Below, piece by piece: positions 1 through 7,182 of a DNA stretch of 22,004 nucleotides. The position numbers and the translations under genes are program-made. The DNA comes from Acidimicrobiaceae bacterium (GTDB taxonomy: Bacteria; Actinomycetota; Acidimicrobiia; Acidimicrobiales; RAAP-2): contig PLCI01000089.1 of NCBI GenBank assembly GCA_003135595.1, positions 1-22,004 of the forward strand, written 5' to 3'. The stretch's first letter is position 1. The number at the start of each line of letters is the position of its first letter. Below the pieces are notes generated by a model. That model did not search any database. It was not told where the DNA came from and saw only the letters and a program-made list of their open reading frames with translations.

Positions 1-594
1 TTCGAGGAGTGGGACGCGGTCATTCGCGTGCATCTCCGGGGAACGTTCGGCCCATCCCACTTCGCTGCGGAGTACTGGCGCGAGCGGTCCAAGCGTGGTG
101 AGGACGTGGACGCGCGAATCATCAACACGTCATCGCCCTCGGGGATCTTCGGCAACATCGGCCAGGCAAACTACGGCGCTGCGAAGGCCGGCATCGCGTC
201 GTTCACGATCATCGCCGCGATGGAGCTGGCCCGCTACGGCGTCACCGTGAATGCCATCTCCCCGGCCGCGGCGACTCGAATGACGATTCCGCTGCGAACC
301 AGCCGCGGCGTGCCTGGGCCCGTGGCAGGCGAGTTCGACGCAAGCGCTCCCGACAACATCTCGCCGATCGTCGTCTGGCTCGGCAGCGCCGAGTCGAGGG
401 CCGTGTCGGGACGCGTGTTCAACGTGCGGGGCGGCCGCATCAGCGTCGCCGAGGGCTGGCGAGCCGGGCCTACAGCGTCGAGGGAGTCGAGGTGGGACCC
501 CGCCGAGCTCGGTGAGGTCATTCCCGCACTCGTCGAGGAGGCGTTGGCCAACGCCAACATGGCAGGCGTCGTGAGCACGCCCGATGAGGGCTGA
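1..594 (+). CDS. Short-chain dehydrogenase/reductase (SDR), 5' end outside window
   Basis: NAD(P)-dependent oxidoreductase of the classical SDR family, seen only as its C-terminal ~197 residues because the reading frame is open from the first base. The codons before the first possible start (GTG at 28) encode FEEWDAVIRVHLRGTF, which is the normal SDR helix, so 28 is not the true start. Visible family features are the catalytic Ser in INTSSPSGI, the catalytic YGAAK (YxxxK) motif, and the strand/loop VTVNAISPAA after it. The Rossmann glycine loop lies upstream of the window. The tail (GRVFNVRGGRISVAEGW) resembles the SDR relatives of peroxisomal multifunctional enzymes in actinobacteria, so a 3-hydroxyacyl substrate is an inference. 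It overlaps the next gene, an acyl-CoA dehydrogenase, by 11 bases, which suggests one catabolic operon. Confidence 0.93.
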   Translation, partial: FEEWDAVIRVHLRGTFGPSHFAAEYWRERSKRGEDVDARIINTSSPSGIFGNIGQANYGAAKAGIASFTIIAAMELARYGVTVNAISPAAATRMTIPLRTSRGVPGPVAGEFDASAPDNISPIVVWLGSAESRAVSGRVFNVRGGRISVAEGWRAGPTASRESRWDPAELGEVIPALVEEALANANMAGVVSTPDEG

Positions 595-2026
595 CCGTGC
601 CGCGTCGGCCGGGAAGGTGGACTCTCGATTGACCAATGACCCGAGCGAAGCGCGTGCGTCCGACGTCAGCGTTCAGCAACACGTGCGTACCGACGTGACC
701 CGTCGGGAGACCGGAGCGACGGGGCTCGACGATCCCATCGATGAGCTGCGGGAGTGGCTCGAGGCCAACTGGGACCCCGAGCTCACGGTCGCAAAGTGGT
801 GGGAGCGCCTAGGTCTGGCCGGCTGGTCCGCGCCGCTGCTGGCCGCTGACAGCTACGGACGCGGTCTGAGCCGGAGTGACGCACTTCGCGCACAGGCGCT
901 GATCGCGGCGCATGGTGCGCTGGGCGCTCCCCAGGGCCTCGGTCTCGCACTCGCAGCGCCGACCATCGTGGCGCACGGCACGCGCACACAGGTCGAGGAG
1001 TACGTTCGCGACATCGTCACCGGCAAGAAGGGCTGGTGCCAGCTCTTCAGCGAGCCCGGCGCCGGGTCCGACCTCGCAAGCCTCTCGACCCGGGCGACAC
1101 GCGATGGCGACGTCTGGATCGTCAATGGCCAAAAGGTGTGGACCTCGTCCGGTCACCTCGCGGACCTGGGCATGCTGCTCGCGCGCACCAACCCCAGCGT
1201 GCCGAAGCATCAGGGGATCACGTGGTTGGTGCTCGACATGCACCAGCCGGGCGTCGAGGTCCGACCCCTGCGCGAGATGACCGGCAGCACGATGTTCAGC
1301 GAGGTCTTCTTCACCGATGCCGAGGTTCGTGACGCTGCTCGAATTGGCGACGTCGACAACGGCTGGCGTGTGGCGAACACGACGCTGCAGATCGAACGGT
1401 CCGGGATGGGCGCCGGCGGCGACGTCCCTGCTCGCGGTGCGGTGATCGCTCGAGCCGGGACGATCGCGGGTGATCTCGACAGGCGTGCCGGCGACTTCGT
1501 CGTCCGTGCGGACCGGACCTCACGCCGGTCCACGTCGTCGATGGGGCCTCGTTCCCCCGCCAGCATGTACATCGAGCTCGCACGAACCTTCGGCAAGAAC
1601 AAGGATCCACTCATTCGCCAGGAGCTGGTTCGCCTCCACACCCTCCGCGAGATCATCCGGCTGAACACGGAACGGCACAAGGCGGCGCGCGCGGCCGGCA
1701 GTGACATCGCCGGCATCGCGAACTTCTCGAAGCTCGCGATGGGCGACATCGTGCGCCTCCAGCGCGATCTCGGTCTGCGGATCCTCGGCGCACGCGGCAT
1801 GCTGCACGCGTTCGATGACGACGGACGTGCGGTCGTCGCAGCACAGCGGGGGGACTCCTCTGCGACACTCGTCACCAGTCAGGCATTGGCCGCACAGGCC
1901 CTGCCCATCTTCGGTGGCACGGATCAGATCCAGCGGAACATCATCGGCGAGCGAACGCTCGGACTTCCAAAGGAGCCTGGTGACATGGCGCACGTGCCGT
2001 TCTCCGAGCTTCCGAGGAACCGCTGA
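584..2026 (+). CDS. Acyl-CoA dehydrogenase, FadE-like
   Basis: Flavoprotein that would introduce an alpha-beta double bond into an acyl-CoA. From the ATG at 584 it has 480 residues. The FAD-binding signature FSEPGAGSDLASL is at about 155-167, followed by VNGQKVWTSSGHLAD; the C-terminal flavin/substrate motif IFGGTDQIQRNIIGER is at about 442-457. At the position where medium-chain enzymes carry the catalytic Glu (YEGT) this protein has Gly444 (FGGT). That is common in the FadE proteins of actinobacteria, which use another Glu or work in two-subunit complexes. The first ~45 residues are polar and non-conserved in look. A TTG at 629 preceded by GGGAAGGTGG (611-620) is a credible alternative start. 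The ATG at 584 overlaps the upstream SDR stop and would be translationally coupled. The substrate (fatty acid, steroid side chain or aromatic acid CoA) cannot be told. Confidence 0.93.
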   Translation: MRADRAASAGKVDSRLTNDPSEARASDVSVQQHVRTDVTRRETGATGLDDPIDELREWLEANWDPELTVAKWWERLGLAGWSAPLLAADSYGRGLSRSDALRAQALIAAHGALGAPQGLGLALAAPTIVAHGTRTQVEEYVRDIVTGKKGWCQLFSEPGAGSDLASLSTRATRDGDVWIVNGQKVWTSSGHLADLGMLLARTNPSVPKHQGITWLVLDMHQPGVEVRPLREMTGSTMFSEVFFTDAEVRDAARIGDVDNGWRVANTTLQIERSGMGAGGDVPARGAVIARAGTIAGDLDRRAGDFVVRADRTSRRSTSSMGPRSPASMYIELARTFGKNKDPLIRQELVRLHTLREIIRLNTERHKAARAAGSDIAGIANFSKLAMGDIVRLQRDLGLRILGARGMLHAFDDDGRAVVAAQRGDSSATLVTSQALAAQALPIFGGTDQIQRNIIGERTLGLPKEPGDMAHVPFSELPRNR

Positions 2027-2335
2027 CCACAGGCGCACGATCGAGCATCGAACGCGACGCGCACACTTCGGGCGGTCACCGGTCTCGCGGGTTCACATGC
2101 GACGAGTGCTCCCAGTTGCCTGCTCGTCGCGAAGCGCAACGAGGTCTTGGGATGCAATGCGTTGGAGTGAACAAACCTCCGCAGCGCTCCTTCGGTGGTG
2201 ATGCTGATTCAGTTGACCGTCATACCTAGGTGTGTTGGACTCGTGCAGCCGGTGGTGACTCGCATCAGCGGGGTGTGCGTACCACGGGCGACTCGGCCTT
2301 CGATTTGTCGGACCCGAGAGAAAGGGGCATTCCAG
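2027..2335. other. Intergenic region, 309 bp, no gene seen
   Basis: This holds the 5' region of the secreted-protein gene. An in-frame GTG at 2195 would extend that protein by 47 residues, but the extension (PRCVGLVQPVVTRISG...) would bury the signal peptide and has no ribosome binding site, so it is treated as untranslated. No convincing terminator or consensus promoter was found by eye. Confidence 0.6.
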
Positions 2336-2986
2336 ATGAATCTAAAGAAGCGACTTGCAATCGCTGCGTCCGCGGGGCTCTTGCTTAGCGGGGCTGCGGC
2401 TGGGACTGTGGCTGCGGTGACGTCGGGTCACTACAACACACCGACGACTTACACGATGATCTTCGGCAGCTCGGGGAACATCTTCGCTCCAGCAGCGGGT
2501 GGAGTCGGCACGGTGGGATCAATCCTCCCGGGTCAGTGCGAGCTCTACGGCGTTGGCGACTACATCCCGTCGACCCCGTGCCCGGCACTGCTGTCCAAGC
2601 CGTATGAGCTGACCGAGACGCCCATCGCGTCGTCCAGCGGCGTCCTCACGTACCTCACGGTCACGACGACGAATGCGGCTCCAGCTGGTGGCGGGAACCA
2701 GATCAACTTCTCGGTCCGGCTGTGCGAAGCCGGCGCGAACTTCTGCAACGTGCCGCCCGGTGGCATCACGACTCTGCGCTGCACACCAGCACCCGGCTCC
2801 AAGACCTGTAGCGCGATCGGCAAGGTCGTGTTCAACCAGTGGCAGCCGCATCTGTTCAAGAGCGACCCTGCAATCCACGACGAGGGGCTGATTGACCTTG
2901 TCGCTTCGAGGGGCTGTGGCACGTCGTGCCCGAATGGCACGTACGACCCCGGGCACGTGTCGTGGAGCGTCGCGTACATCAAGTAG
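2336..2986 (+). CDS. Secreted protein of unknown function with eight cysteines
   Basis: A 216-residue protein that I do not recognise. The start at ATG 2336 is chosen because GAGAAAGGGG lies about nine bases upstream and because it places a textbook Sec signal peptide at the N terminus: MNLKKRL, then a hydrophobic core (AIAASAGLLLSGAAAGTVAA), with likely cleavage near residues 27-31. The mature part is rich in Thr, Ser, Gly and Pro and predicts as beta-strand. It has eight cysteines at about 68, 82, 130, 137, 149, 158, 194 and 198. They fall into four neighbouring pairs, which suggests four local disulfides in an exported, beta-rich domain. There is no membrane anchor after the signal, no lipobox and no sortase motif. 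It appears to be a single-gene unit: 309 bp lie upstream and a perfect palindrome overlaps its stop codon. Confidence 0.82.
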   Translation: MNLKKRLAIAASAGLLLSGAAAGTVAAVTSGHYNTPTTYTMIFGSSGNIFAPAAGGVGTVGSILPGQCELYGVGDYIPSTPCPALLSKPYELTETPIASSSGVLTYLTVTTTNAAPAGGGNQINFSVRLCEAGANFCNVPPGGITTLRCTPAPGSKTCSAIGKVVFNQWQPHLFKSDPAIHDEGLIDLVASRGCGTSCPNGTYDPGHVSWSVAYIK

Positions 2987-3000
2987 GCATCCGGATGCCT
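2985..3000. repeat. Perfect 16-bp palindrome at the stop codon
   Basis: AGGCATCCGGATGCCT reads the same on both strands and begins inside the TAG stop of the secreted-protein gene. As RNA it would fold only with a very tight loop. It may be part of the transcript end together with the stronger hairpin at 3072-3112. Confidence 0.5.
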
Positions 3001-3071
3001 CGTACGACGAGCATGGCGACACCCACGAGCGATGCCGCCGGAGTCGACGTGCGTGGATGAAGCGTGAAAGT

Positions 3072-3112
3072 CGGTGCCCGGTTCGGCGAGGAGACTCGTC
3101 GACCGGGCACCG
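3072..3112. terminator. Strong two-tier hairpin between convergent genes
   Basis: CGGTGCCCGGT (3072-3082) pairs perfectly with ACCGGGCACCG (3102-3112), an 11-bp GC-rich stem. Inside it, CGAG (3087-3090) pairs with CTCG (3095-3098) around the loop GAGA, a GNRA-type tetraloop. It lies between the convergent secreted-protein and TetR genes. No T-run follows on either strand, so it would be a U-less (I-shaped) terminator or an mRNA 3'-end protector; this role is inferred. Confidence 0.6.
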
Positions 3113-3224
3113 CCGCGCCTGGCGTCGATGATGGGGTCAAAGACCGCGCTTCGCTGATCCTCAGCGATGCTGAAGCAGGAAGTTGGCCTCGGCAGTCGGT
3201 GGGCACGTGGCAACTCCCGCGTCG

Positions 3225-3836
3225 TCACAGGCCCGCGATGACGACGTCGAGCACCTTGTTGACGACCCTCGTGCGCTCCTCGTCAGACAGCGCTGCGAGC
3301 AGCTCGTCCACCGACAGCGTCGCCACGCCGTGGACGGCCGCCCACGCCGCGTATTCCGCATCGACTCGTCGTTCGGCACTCAGTGCGCCGACGTTGACGA
3401 GCTCGTCCAGGAGCCTCTTGAGGATCGAGAAGGGATTCCCGTCATCGATGAGTGCCGCAGGCTCCGTCGGATGGCGGGATCCGAACGCGGTCCGGAACCA
3501 GCCCGGCTCCGAGACCGCGAACTCGATGTAGGCGCTCCCGGCTGCTTTGAGCCGGCTCCATGAGCGCTTCGCTGCATCCGCCTCGTCGGGCACCTCCAAG
3601 AGCCGAACCTGCATCAACTGAGCCAGGCGTTCCAGGCAGCGAGCCGCAACCGCCTGCAGCAGCTGATCGCGGTCCGCGAAGTGGCGATAGGCGGCATTGG
3701 GACTCACGCCGACCGCCCTCGTGGCCGCCCGAAGGACCACCGCGTCGGGACCGTGCTCCCGAGCGGTCTGGAAGCTCGCCTCCACGAGGGCCTCGCTGAG
3801 GTTGCCGTGGTGATAGGGCATGTGGACATCGTACAC
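3225..3836 (-). CDS. TetR family repressor with WHG-type C-terminal domain
   Basis: A 203-residue DNA-binding repressor, almost certainly of the divergent exporter. The N-terminal helix-turn-helix includes RAATRAVGVSPNAAYRHFADRD, the classic TetR recognition helix. The ligand domain carries AYIEFAVSEPGWFRTAFG and, near the end, WAAVHGVATL, the Trp-x3-His-Gly feature of the TetR_C_33/WHG domain. The start is set at GTG 3836 because GGAGGAGG (complement of 3843-3850) lies six bases upstream. ATG 3821 (MPYHHGNL...) is the obvious alternative but is 21 bases from that site. The first of three operators overlaps the start codon, so the gene is very probably autoregulated. The ligand is unknown; it is probably a substrate of the exporter. 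Confidence 0.93.
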   Translation of the reverse strand: MYDVHMPYHHGNLSEALVEASFQTAREHGPDAVVLRAATRAVGVSPNAAYRHFADRDQLLQAVAARCLERLAQLMQVRLLEVPDEADAAKRSWSRLKAAGSAYIEFAVSEPGWFRTAFGSRHPTEPAALIDDGNPFSILKRLLDELVNVGALSAERRVDAEYAAWAAVHGVATLSVDELLAALSDEERTRVVNKVLDVVIAGL

Positions 3837-3838
3837 AT
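3820..3838. promoter_or_regulatory. TetR operator O1 (over tetR start)
   Basis: ATGTGGACATCGTACACAT, an imperfect dyad of the form ATGTGnAC-N3-GTnCACAT. It is identical over 19 bases to the copy at 3887-3905 and covers the start codon of the repressor gene. Binding here would block the repressor's own expression. Assignment to this TetR is inferred from position and repetition. Confidence 0.8.
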
Positions 3839-3856
3839 CGAGCCTCCTCCGAATGT

Positions 3857-3875
3857 ATGTTGACAGCGTGCACAT
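3857..3875. promoter_or_regulatory. TetR operator O2 (over the exporter -35 box)
   Basis: ATGTTGACAGCGTGCACAT matches O1 and O3 at 16 of 19 positions and keeps the dyad arms. It contains the TTGACA -35 box of the exporter promoter, so repressor binding would exclude RNA polymerase. Confidence 0.72.
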
Positions 3876-3888
3876 TGCTCGTTAGGAT
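3860..3888 (+). promoter_or_regulatory. Exporter promoter, TTGACA-N17-TAGGAT
   Basis: A perfect -35 hexamer (3860-3865), a 17-base spacer and TAGGAT (3883-3888; four of six consensus bases). The expected transcription start is near 3894-3896. That lies downstream of the GTG at 3889 that gives the best N terminus for the exporter. The transcript may start unusually early, or the protein may start further in. Confidence 0.65.
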
Positions 3889-3905
3889 GTGGACATCGTA
3901 CACAT
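3887..3905. promoter_or_regulatory. TetR operator O3 (over exporter start)
   Basis: The second exact copy of ATGTGGACATCGTACACAT. It overlaps the expected transcription start and the first codons of the exporter gene. Centre-to-centre distances are 37 bp (O1-O2) and 30 bp (O2-O3), about three to three and a half helical turns. Confidence 0.8.
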
Positions 3906-5439
3906 TCGGTCGCAGAGCGCCCCGTCCACCTCGGCACCCCGCCGCGCAGCCGTGCTCGCGACCGTCTGCCTTGCAGTCTTCGCGATCAACCTCGACACCA
4001 CGATCGTCAACGTCGCCCTGCCCTCGCTGACCCGGCAGCTCGGGGCAGGCACCAGCACACTGCAATGGATCGTCGACGGCTACAGCTTGGCGTTCGCGGC
4101 CCTGGTCCTCACGGGTGGGTCGATCGGGGACCGCTTTGGGCGGCGACCGGTGCTTCTTGCAGGATTGATCGGGTTCGCCTTTGCCTCCACCCTCGGTGGT
4201 GTCATCCACAGCTCGGCTGGCCTCGTGGCCATCCGCTTCGTGATGGGCACCTTCGCAGCCCTGATCTACCCGACCACCCTGTCCATCATCACGAACGTCT
4301 ATCCGGACCGCACGGAGCGGGCCAAGGCGATCGGGGTGTGGGGGGCGGTCACAGGGCTTGGCGTCGCCGTTGGACCTCTCACGGGCGGGTTGCTGCTCGC
4401 ACACTTCTGGTACGGCTCGATCTTCCTGGCACTCGTGCCGGCCGCGCTGGTCGCCGCGGTGGCCACTGCCGTGGTCGTGCCGGAGTCTCGCGAGCCTGGC
4501 GCGGCCCGACTCGATCCGCCCGGGCTCCTTGCGTCCTCGGCCGCGATCGCGCTGCTCGTCTATACCATCATCGAGGCCCCAGGCCGTGGCTGGGGGTCCC
4601 TGGACTCGATCCTCGGCTTCGCGGGCACCGCGATCCTTGGCGCGATCTTCGTCCTCCTCGAGCGCCGGACGCTGAAGCCGATGCTCGACGTGTCGCTGTT
4701 CCGATTCCCGGCGTTCTCCGCGGCAAGCGGCGCGGTCACCGTTGCGTTCTTCGCGCTCTTCGGATTCATCTTCCTGATCACGCAGTACTTCCAGTTCATT
4801 CGCCACTACGGCGCGCTGTCGACGGGCGTGCGCATACTGCCCGTGGCCATCAGCATCGCGGTCGGCTCGGTCCTGGGCGCGGCCCTTGCACGCCGTCTCG
4901 GCACTCGGGTGCTCGTCGTCTCGGGCCTCGTGCTCCTCGGGCTTGCGTTCGCCTGGATCGCCGTCTCCACGACGTTTGAGCCGTATCTGCAGATCGCTGC
5001 CCAGATGCTCATCATGGGTTTCGGACTCGGGTTGACGACGACGCCAGCCACCGAGTCGATACTCAGCGTGCTGCCACCAGCCAAGGCAGGCATCGGGTCG
5101 GCGGTCAATGACGCAACCCGGGAGGCGGGAGGGGCGCTGGGGGTCGCGGTGATTGGCAGTGTCTACAGCTCGGTCTTCGTGCGCCACCTCCTGGCCTCGC
5201 CGCTGCACTCGTTGCCCCCCGCGGCGTTCACCATCGCGCGCACGTCGGTCGGCGCAGCGCTCGCGGTCGCAGCTCGCTCACCGAACGCGGCGCACCTCGT
5301 CTCGGCAGTCGACGCCTCCTTCATGAGTGGCCTGCACCTGGCGTGCGTCGCGGCGGCCGGCACGTGCTGGGTGGGAGCTCTCGGTGCGCTGCTGCTGCCT
5401 GGACGCCGGGCGCTGGCCAACGCCACTTCCGGCCCCTGA
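3889..5439 (+). CDS. MFS drug/metabolite exporter, DHA2 (14-TM) family
   Basis: Inner-membrane proton antiporter of the EmrB/QacA type, 516 residues, the usual length for the family. The DHA2 signature LDTTIVNVALP is at about 35-45 in helix 1, motif A (GSIGDRFGRRPVL) at about 77-89, and the antiporter motif C (GAVTGLGVAVGPLTGGLL) at about 152-169. The rest alternates hydrophobic segments with short loops, consistent with 14 helices. GTG 3889 gives a positively charged N-terminal tail (HIRSQ...PRR) before helix 1. The next in-frame start, GTG 3952, would begin inside helix 1. No ribosome binding site fits either start, and the promoter geometry conflicts with 3889. It is divergent from the TetR gene and controlled through three shared operators. 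The cargo cannot be predicted. Confidence 0.94.
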   Translation: MDIVHIRSQSAPSTSAPRRAAVLATVCLAVFAINLDTTIVNVALPSLTRQLGAGTSTLQWIVDGYSLAFAALVLTGGSIGDRFGRRPVLLAGLIGFAFASTLGGVIHSSAGLVAIRFVMGTFAALIYPTTLSIITNVYPDRTERAKAIGVWGAVTGLGVAVGPLTGGLLLAHFWYGSIFLALVPAALVAAVATAVVVPESREPGAARLDPPGLLASSAAIALLVYTIIEAPGRGWGSLDSILGFAGTAILGAIFVLLERRTLKPMLDVSLFRFPAFSAASGAVTVAFFALFGFIFLITQYFQFIRHYGALSTGVRILPVAISIAVGSVLGAALARRLGTRVLVVSGLVLLGLAFAWIAVSTTFEPYLQIAAQMLIMGFGLGLTTTPATESILSVLPPAKAGIGSAVNDATREAGGALGVAVIGSVYSSVFVRHLLASPLHSLPPAAFTIARTSVGAALAVAARSPNAAHLVSAVDASFMSGLHLACVAAAGTCWVGALGALLLPGRRALANATSGP

Positions 5440-5556
5440 ACGCTCGTCGGTGCCCGGCGAGGCCCCCACCATGGTGCGGGAACACGGCCCCTGGGGGCGA
5501 CGAGCTATCGGGTTGCTCGAGGTGCAGGTGGACGTGCTGGTGAGGCGCGCGTGCGA

Positions 5557-6333
5557 TCACGCGAGCGTGGACAGACCCCCATCAACGGCGAGCACCTGAC
5601 CCGTGACGTAACTCGCCTCTTGTGACAGCAGGAACACCACTGCGTCAGCGACCTCAAGGGCGGTGCCCTGTCGGCCGAGCGGAACGTGAGTCGTCGCTCG
5701 GCTGGGCCGTCCCGCGCTCGCGAGTCGGCCGAGCGGGGTGTCGATGAGGCCCGGTGCGACCACATTCACACGCCCGCCGACGCGCGCAGCCTCCCGAGCC
5801 GCGTGTCGCATGAGCCCGATCTGCGCTGCCTTGGAGCTGTCGTAGGACGGGATGCCGCTGCCCGGCCGCAGCCCTGCCACCGAGGCGATCAGCACGGTCG
5901 ATGAACCGTCGCCCATCAAGGGCAGCGCGGCTTTCAGCGTGAGGAAATGGGACCGGATGTTGACGTTGAAGACGGTGTCCCAGTCGTCGACGGTGGTGCC
6001 CTGCAGGCCATGGCCGCTGCCGATGCCCACATTGAGCACGAGTCCGTCGAGGCCGCCGAGCGCGGCCGCTGCCCACTCGACGGTCCGCACGCACGCCGCA
6101 GGATCAGCAGCATCGGCAGCGAGCGCGTACGACGCGCCCCCTTCGGCCGCGATGAGGTCAGCGGTGACCTGTGCCGCCGGTCCGTCGAGGTCACTGATGG
6201 CGACCGACGCGCCGCGACGTGCCGCGGTGAGGGCGATCGCCCGTCCATTGCCCATCGGCGCGTCGGGGTCGGTGCTGGGTCTCGTCCCGCCGCCGACGAC
6301 CAGCACCCTGCGTCCGGCGAGGCGGCTCGTCAC
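5557..6333 (-). CDS. SDR oxidoreductase with enlarged cofactor loop
   Basis: A 258-residue classical SDR. The catalytic residues are present: the Asn/Gly strand LVLNVGIG, Ser in IASVAG, and YDSSK (YxxxK). The C terminus VTGQVLAVDGG is typical of FabG-like enzymes. The unusual part is the nucleotide loop. Instead of the compact TGxxxGIG it reads GGGTRPSTDPDAPMGNG, about eight residues longer, which may alter cofactor preference or mark a distinct subfamily. The GTG start at 6333 overlaps the stop of the upstream CMD-like gene in a GTGA arrangement, so the two are translationally coupled. The substrate is unknown. Confidence 0.93.
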   Translation of the reverse strand: MTSRLAGRRVLVVGGGTRPSTDPDAPMGNGRAIALTAARRGASVAISDLDGPAAQVTADLIAAEGGASYALAADAADPAACVRTVEWAAAALGGLDGLVLNVGIGSGHGLQGTTVDDWDTVFNVNIRSHFLTLKAALPLMGDGSSTVLIASVAGLRPGSGIPSYDSSKAAQIGLMRHAAREAARVGGRVNVVAPGLIDTPLGRLASAGRPSRATTHVPLGRQGTALEVADAVVFLLSQEASYVTGQVLAVDGGLSTLA

Positions 6334-6887
6334 GATGGCTCATCTCGAGGGGCGCGTCGCACCGGCGCCGCGGCGTCGGGCCATCGCGGGGTCTGCGGCT
6401 CGAGCGCGACGCCCGCGCTGTTGAGCATCCCAGACACCATCCGGTAGAAGCCAGCGAGCACGAGCAGCTCGAGCAGCTCGGCATCGGTCCATCGCGTGCT
6501 CAGGGTGCGCCACGTGTCCTCTGAGACCACGTCGACGTCACACAGCTCGTCGGCAAGCGCAACCAACGCACCGTCGCCCTCGTCCCAGTCGCCACTTCCG
6601 CAGTCGGCGAGCCTGGCGATCTCGTCGGCGGTGAGGCCCACCGAGGACCCGATGACGTGGTGCTGCCCGAACTCGTACTCCGAGCCGCAACGCCACCCGA
6701 CTCGCAGGATGACGATCTCCCGCTCGCGCGCCGGCAGGACCTCGCCTCCCAAGAGATGCGCGCCCAGCCGTCGGAACCCCTTCGAGAGGGCCTCGTTATG
6801 GGCCAAGGTCCTAAAGATGTTGAGCGGCGGGTCGTCGCCGTCCGCAGGAACCGGCTCGATTCGTGGATGCCTGGGCGCGTCGTTCAT
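6330..6887 (-). CDS. Carboxymuconolactone decarboxylase (CMD)/AhpD-like protein
   Basis: A 185-residue all-helical protein of the CMD/AhpD family. The core is EREIVILRVGWRCGSEYEFGQH (about 55-76): Cys67, Tyr71-Glu72 and His76 match the family's W-x-C-x3-YE-x3-H pattern. The AhpD CxxC pair is absent (CGSE), so peroxidase-reductase activity is unlikely; a decarboxylase or unknown hydrolytic role is possible. The start is ATG 6887, backed by GGAAGGA six bases upstream; an in-frame ATG at 6920 is less well supported. It is the first gene of a two-gene operon with the SDR. CMD-like and SDR genes are often neighbours in actinobacterial catabolic clusters. Confidence 0.88.
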   Translation of the reverse strand: MNDAPRHPRIEPVPADGDDPPLNIFRTLAHNEALSKGFRRLGAHLLGGEVLPAREREIVILRVGWRCGSEYEFGQHHVIGSSVGLTADEIARLADCGSGDWDEGDGALVALADELCDVDVVSEDTWRTLSTRWTDAELLELLVLAGFYRMVSGMLNSAGVALEPQTPRWPDAAAPVRRAPRDEPS

Positions 6888-7182
6888 GGTGCTTCCTTCC
6901 GAGAGTCGAGCCGTTGACATGATCCTTCACCCCGCGCTCGGTGATTGGAGCCCGGTCCAGAAGCTCGACCGAGTGCGACCATCAGTCTGGCCCCTTCACC
7001 GCTCGAGTGGCTTCGTCGCGAGATGACCTGAGGAGGTGCTTCGACGACGCACCGGACAGACCCGTCGTTGAGCCGTTCCACCCCTCTTGTGCCCGACCGC
7101 CAATCCCGGCATCGACGCGTCTTGTGCCCATGTACGGCAATATGCAACGACGTCGCGAGGTGAGCGAACGAGGAGGATCCGA

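Noticed and set aside
2195..2335. 47-residue N-terminal extension of the secreted protein
   Set aside because: It would hide the signal peptide, and the ribosome binding site fits ATG 2336.
3442..5208. 588-codon open frame on the minus strand
   Set aside because: It lies opposite the MFS exporter and overlaps the TetR gene. Its product is low-complexity Arg/Glu/Asp/Gly-rich, the typical antisense shadow of a GC-rich membrane-protein gene.
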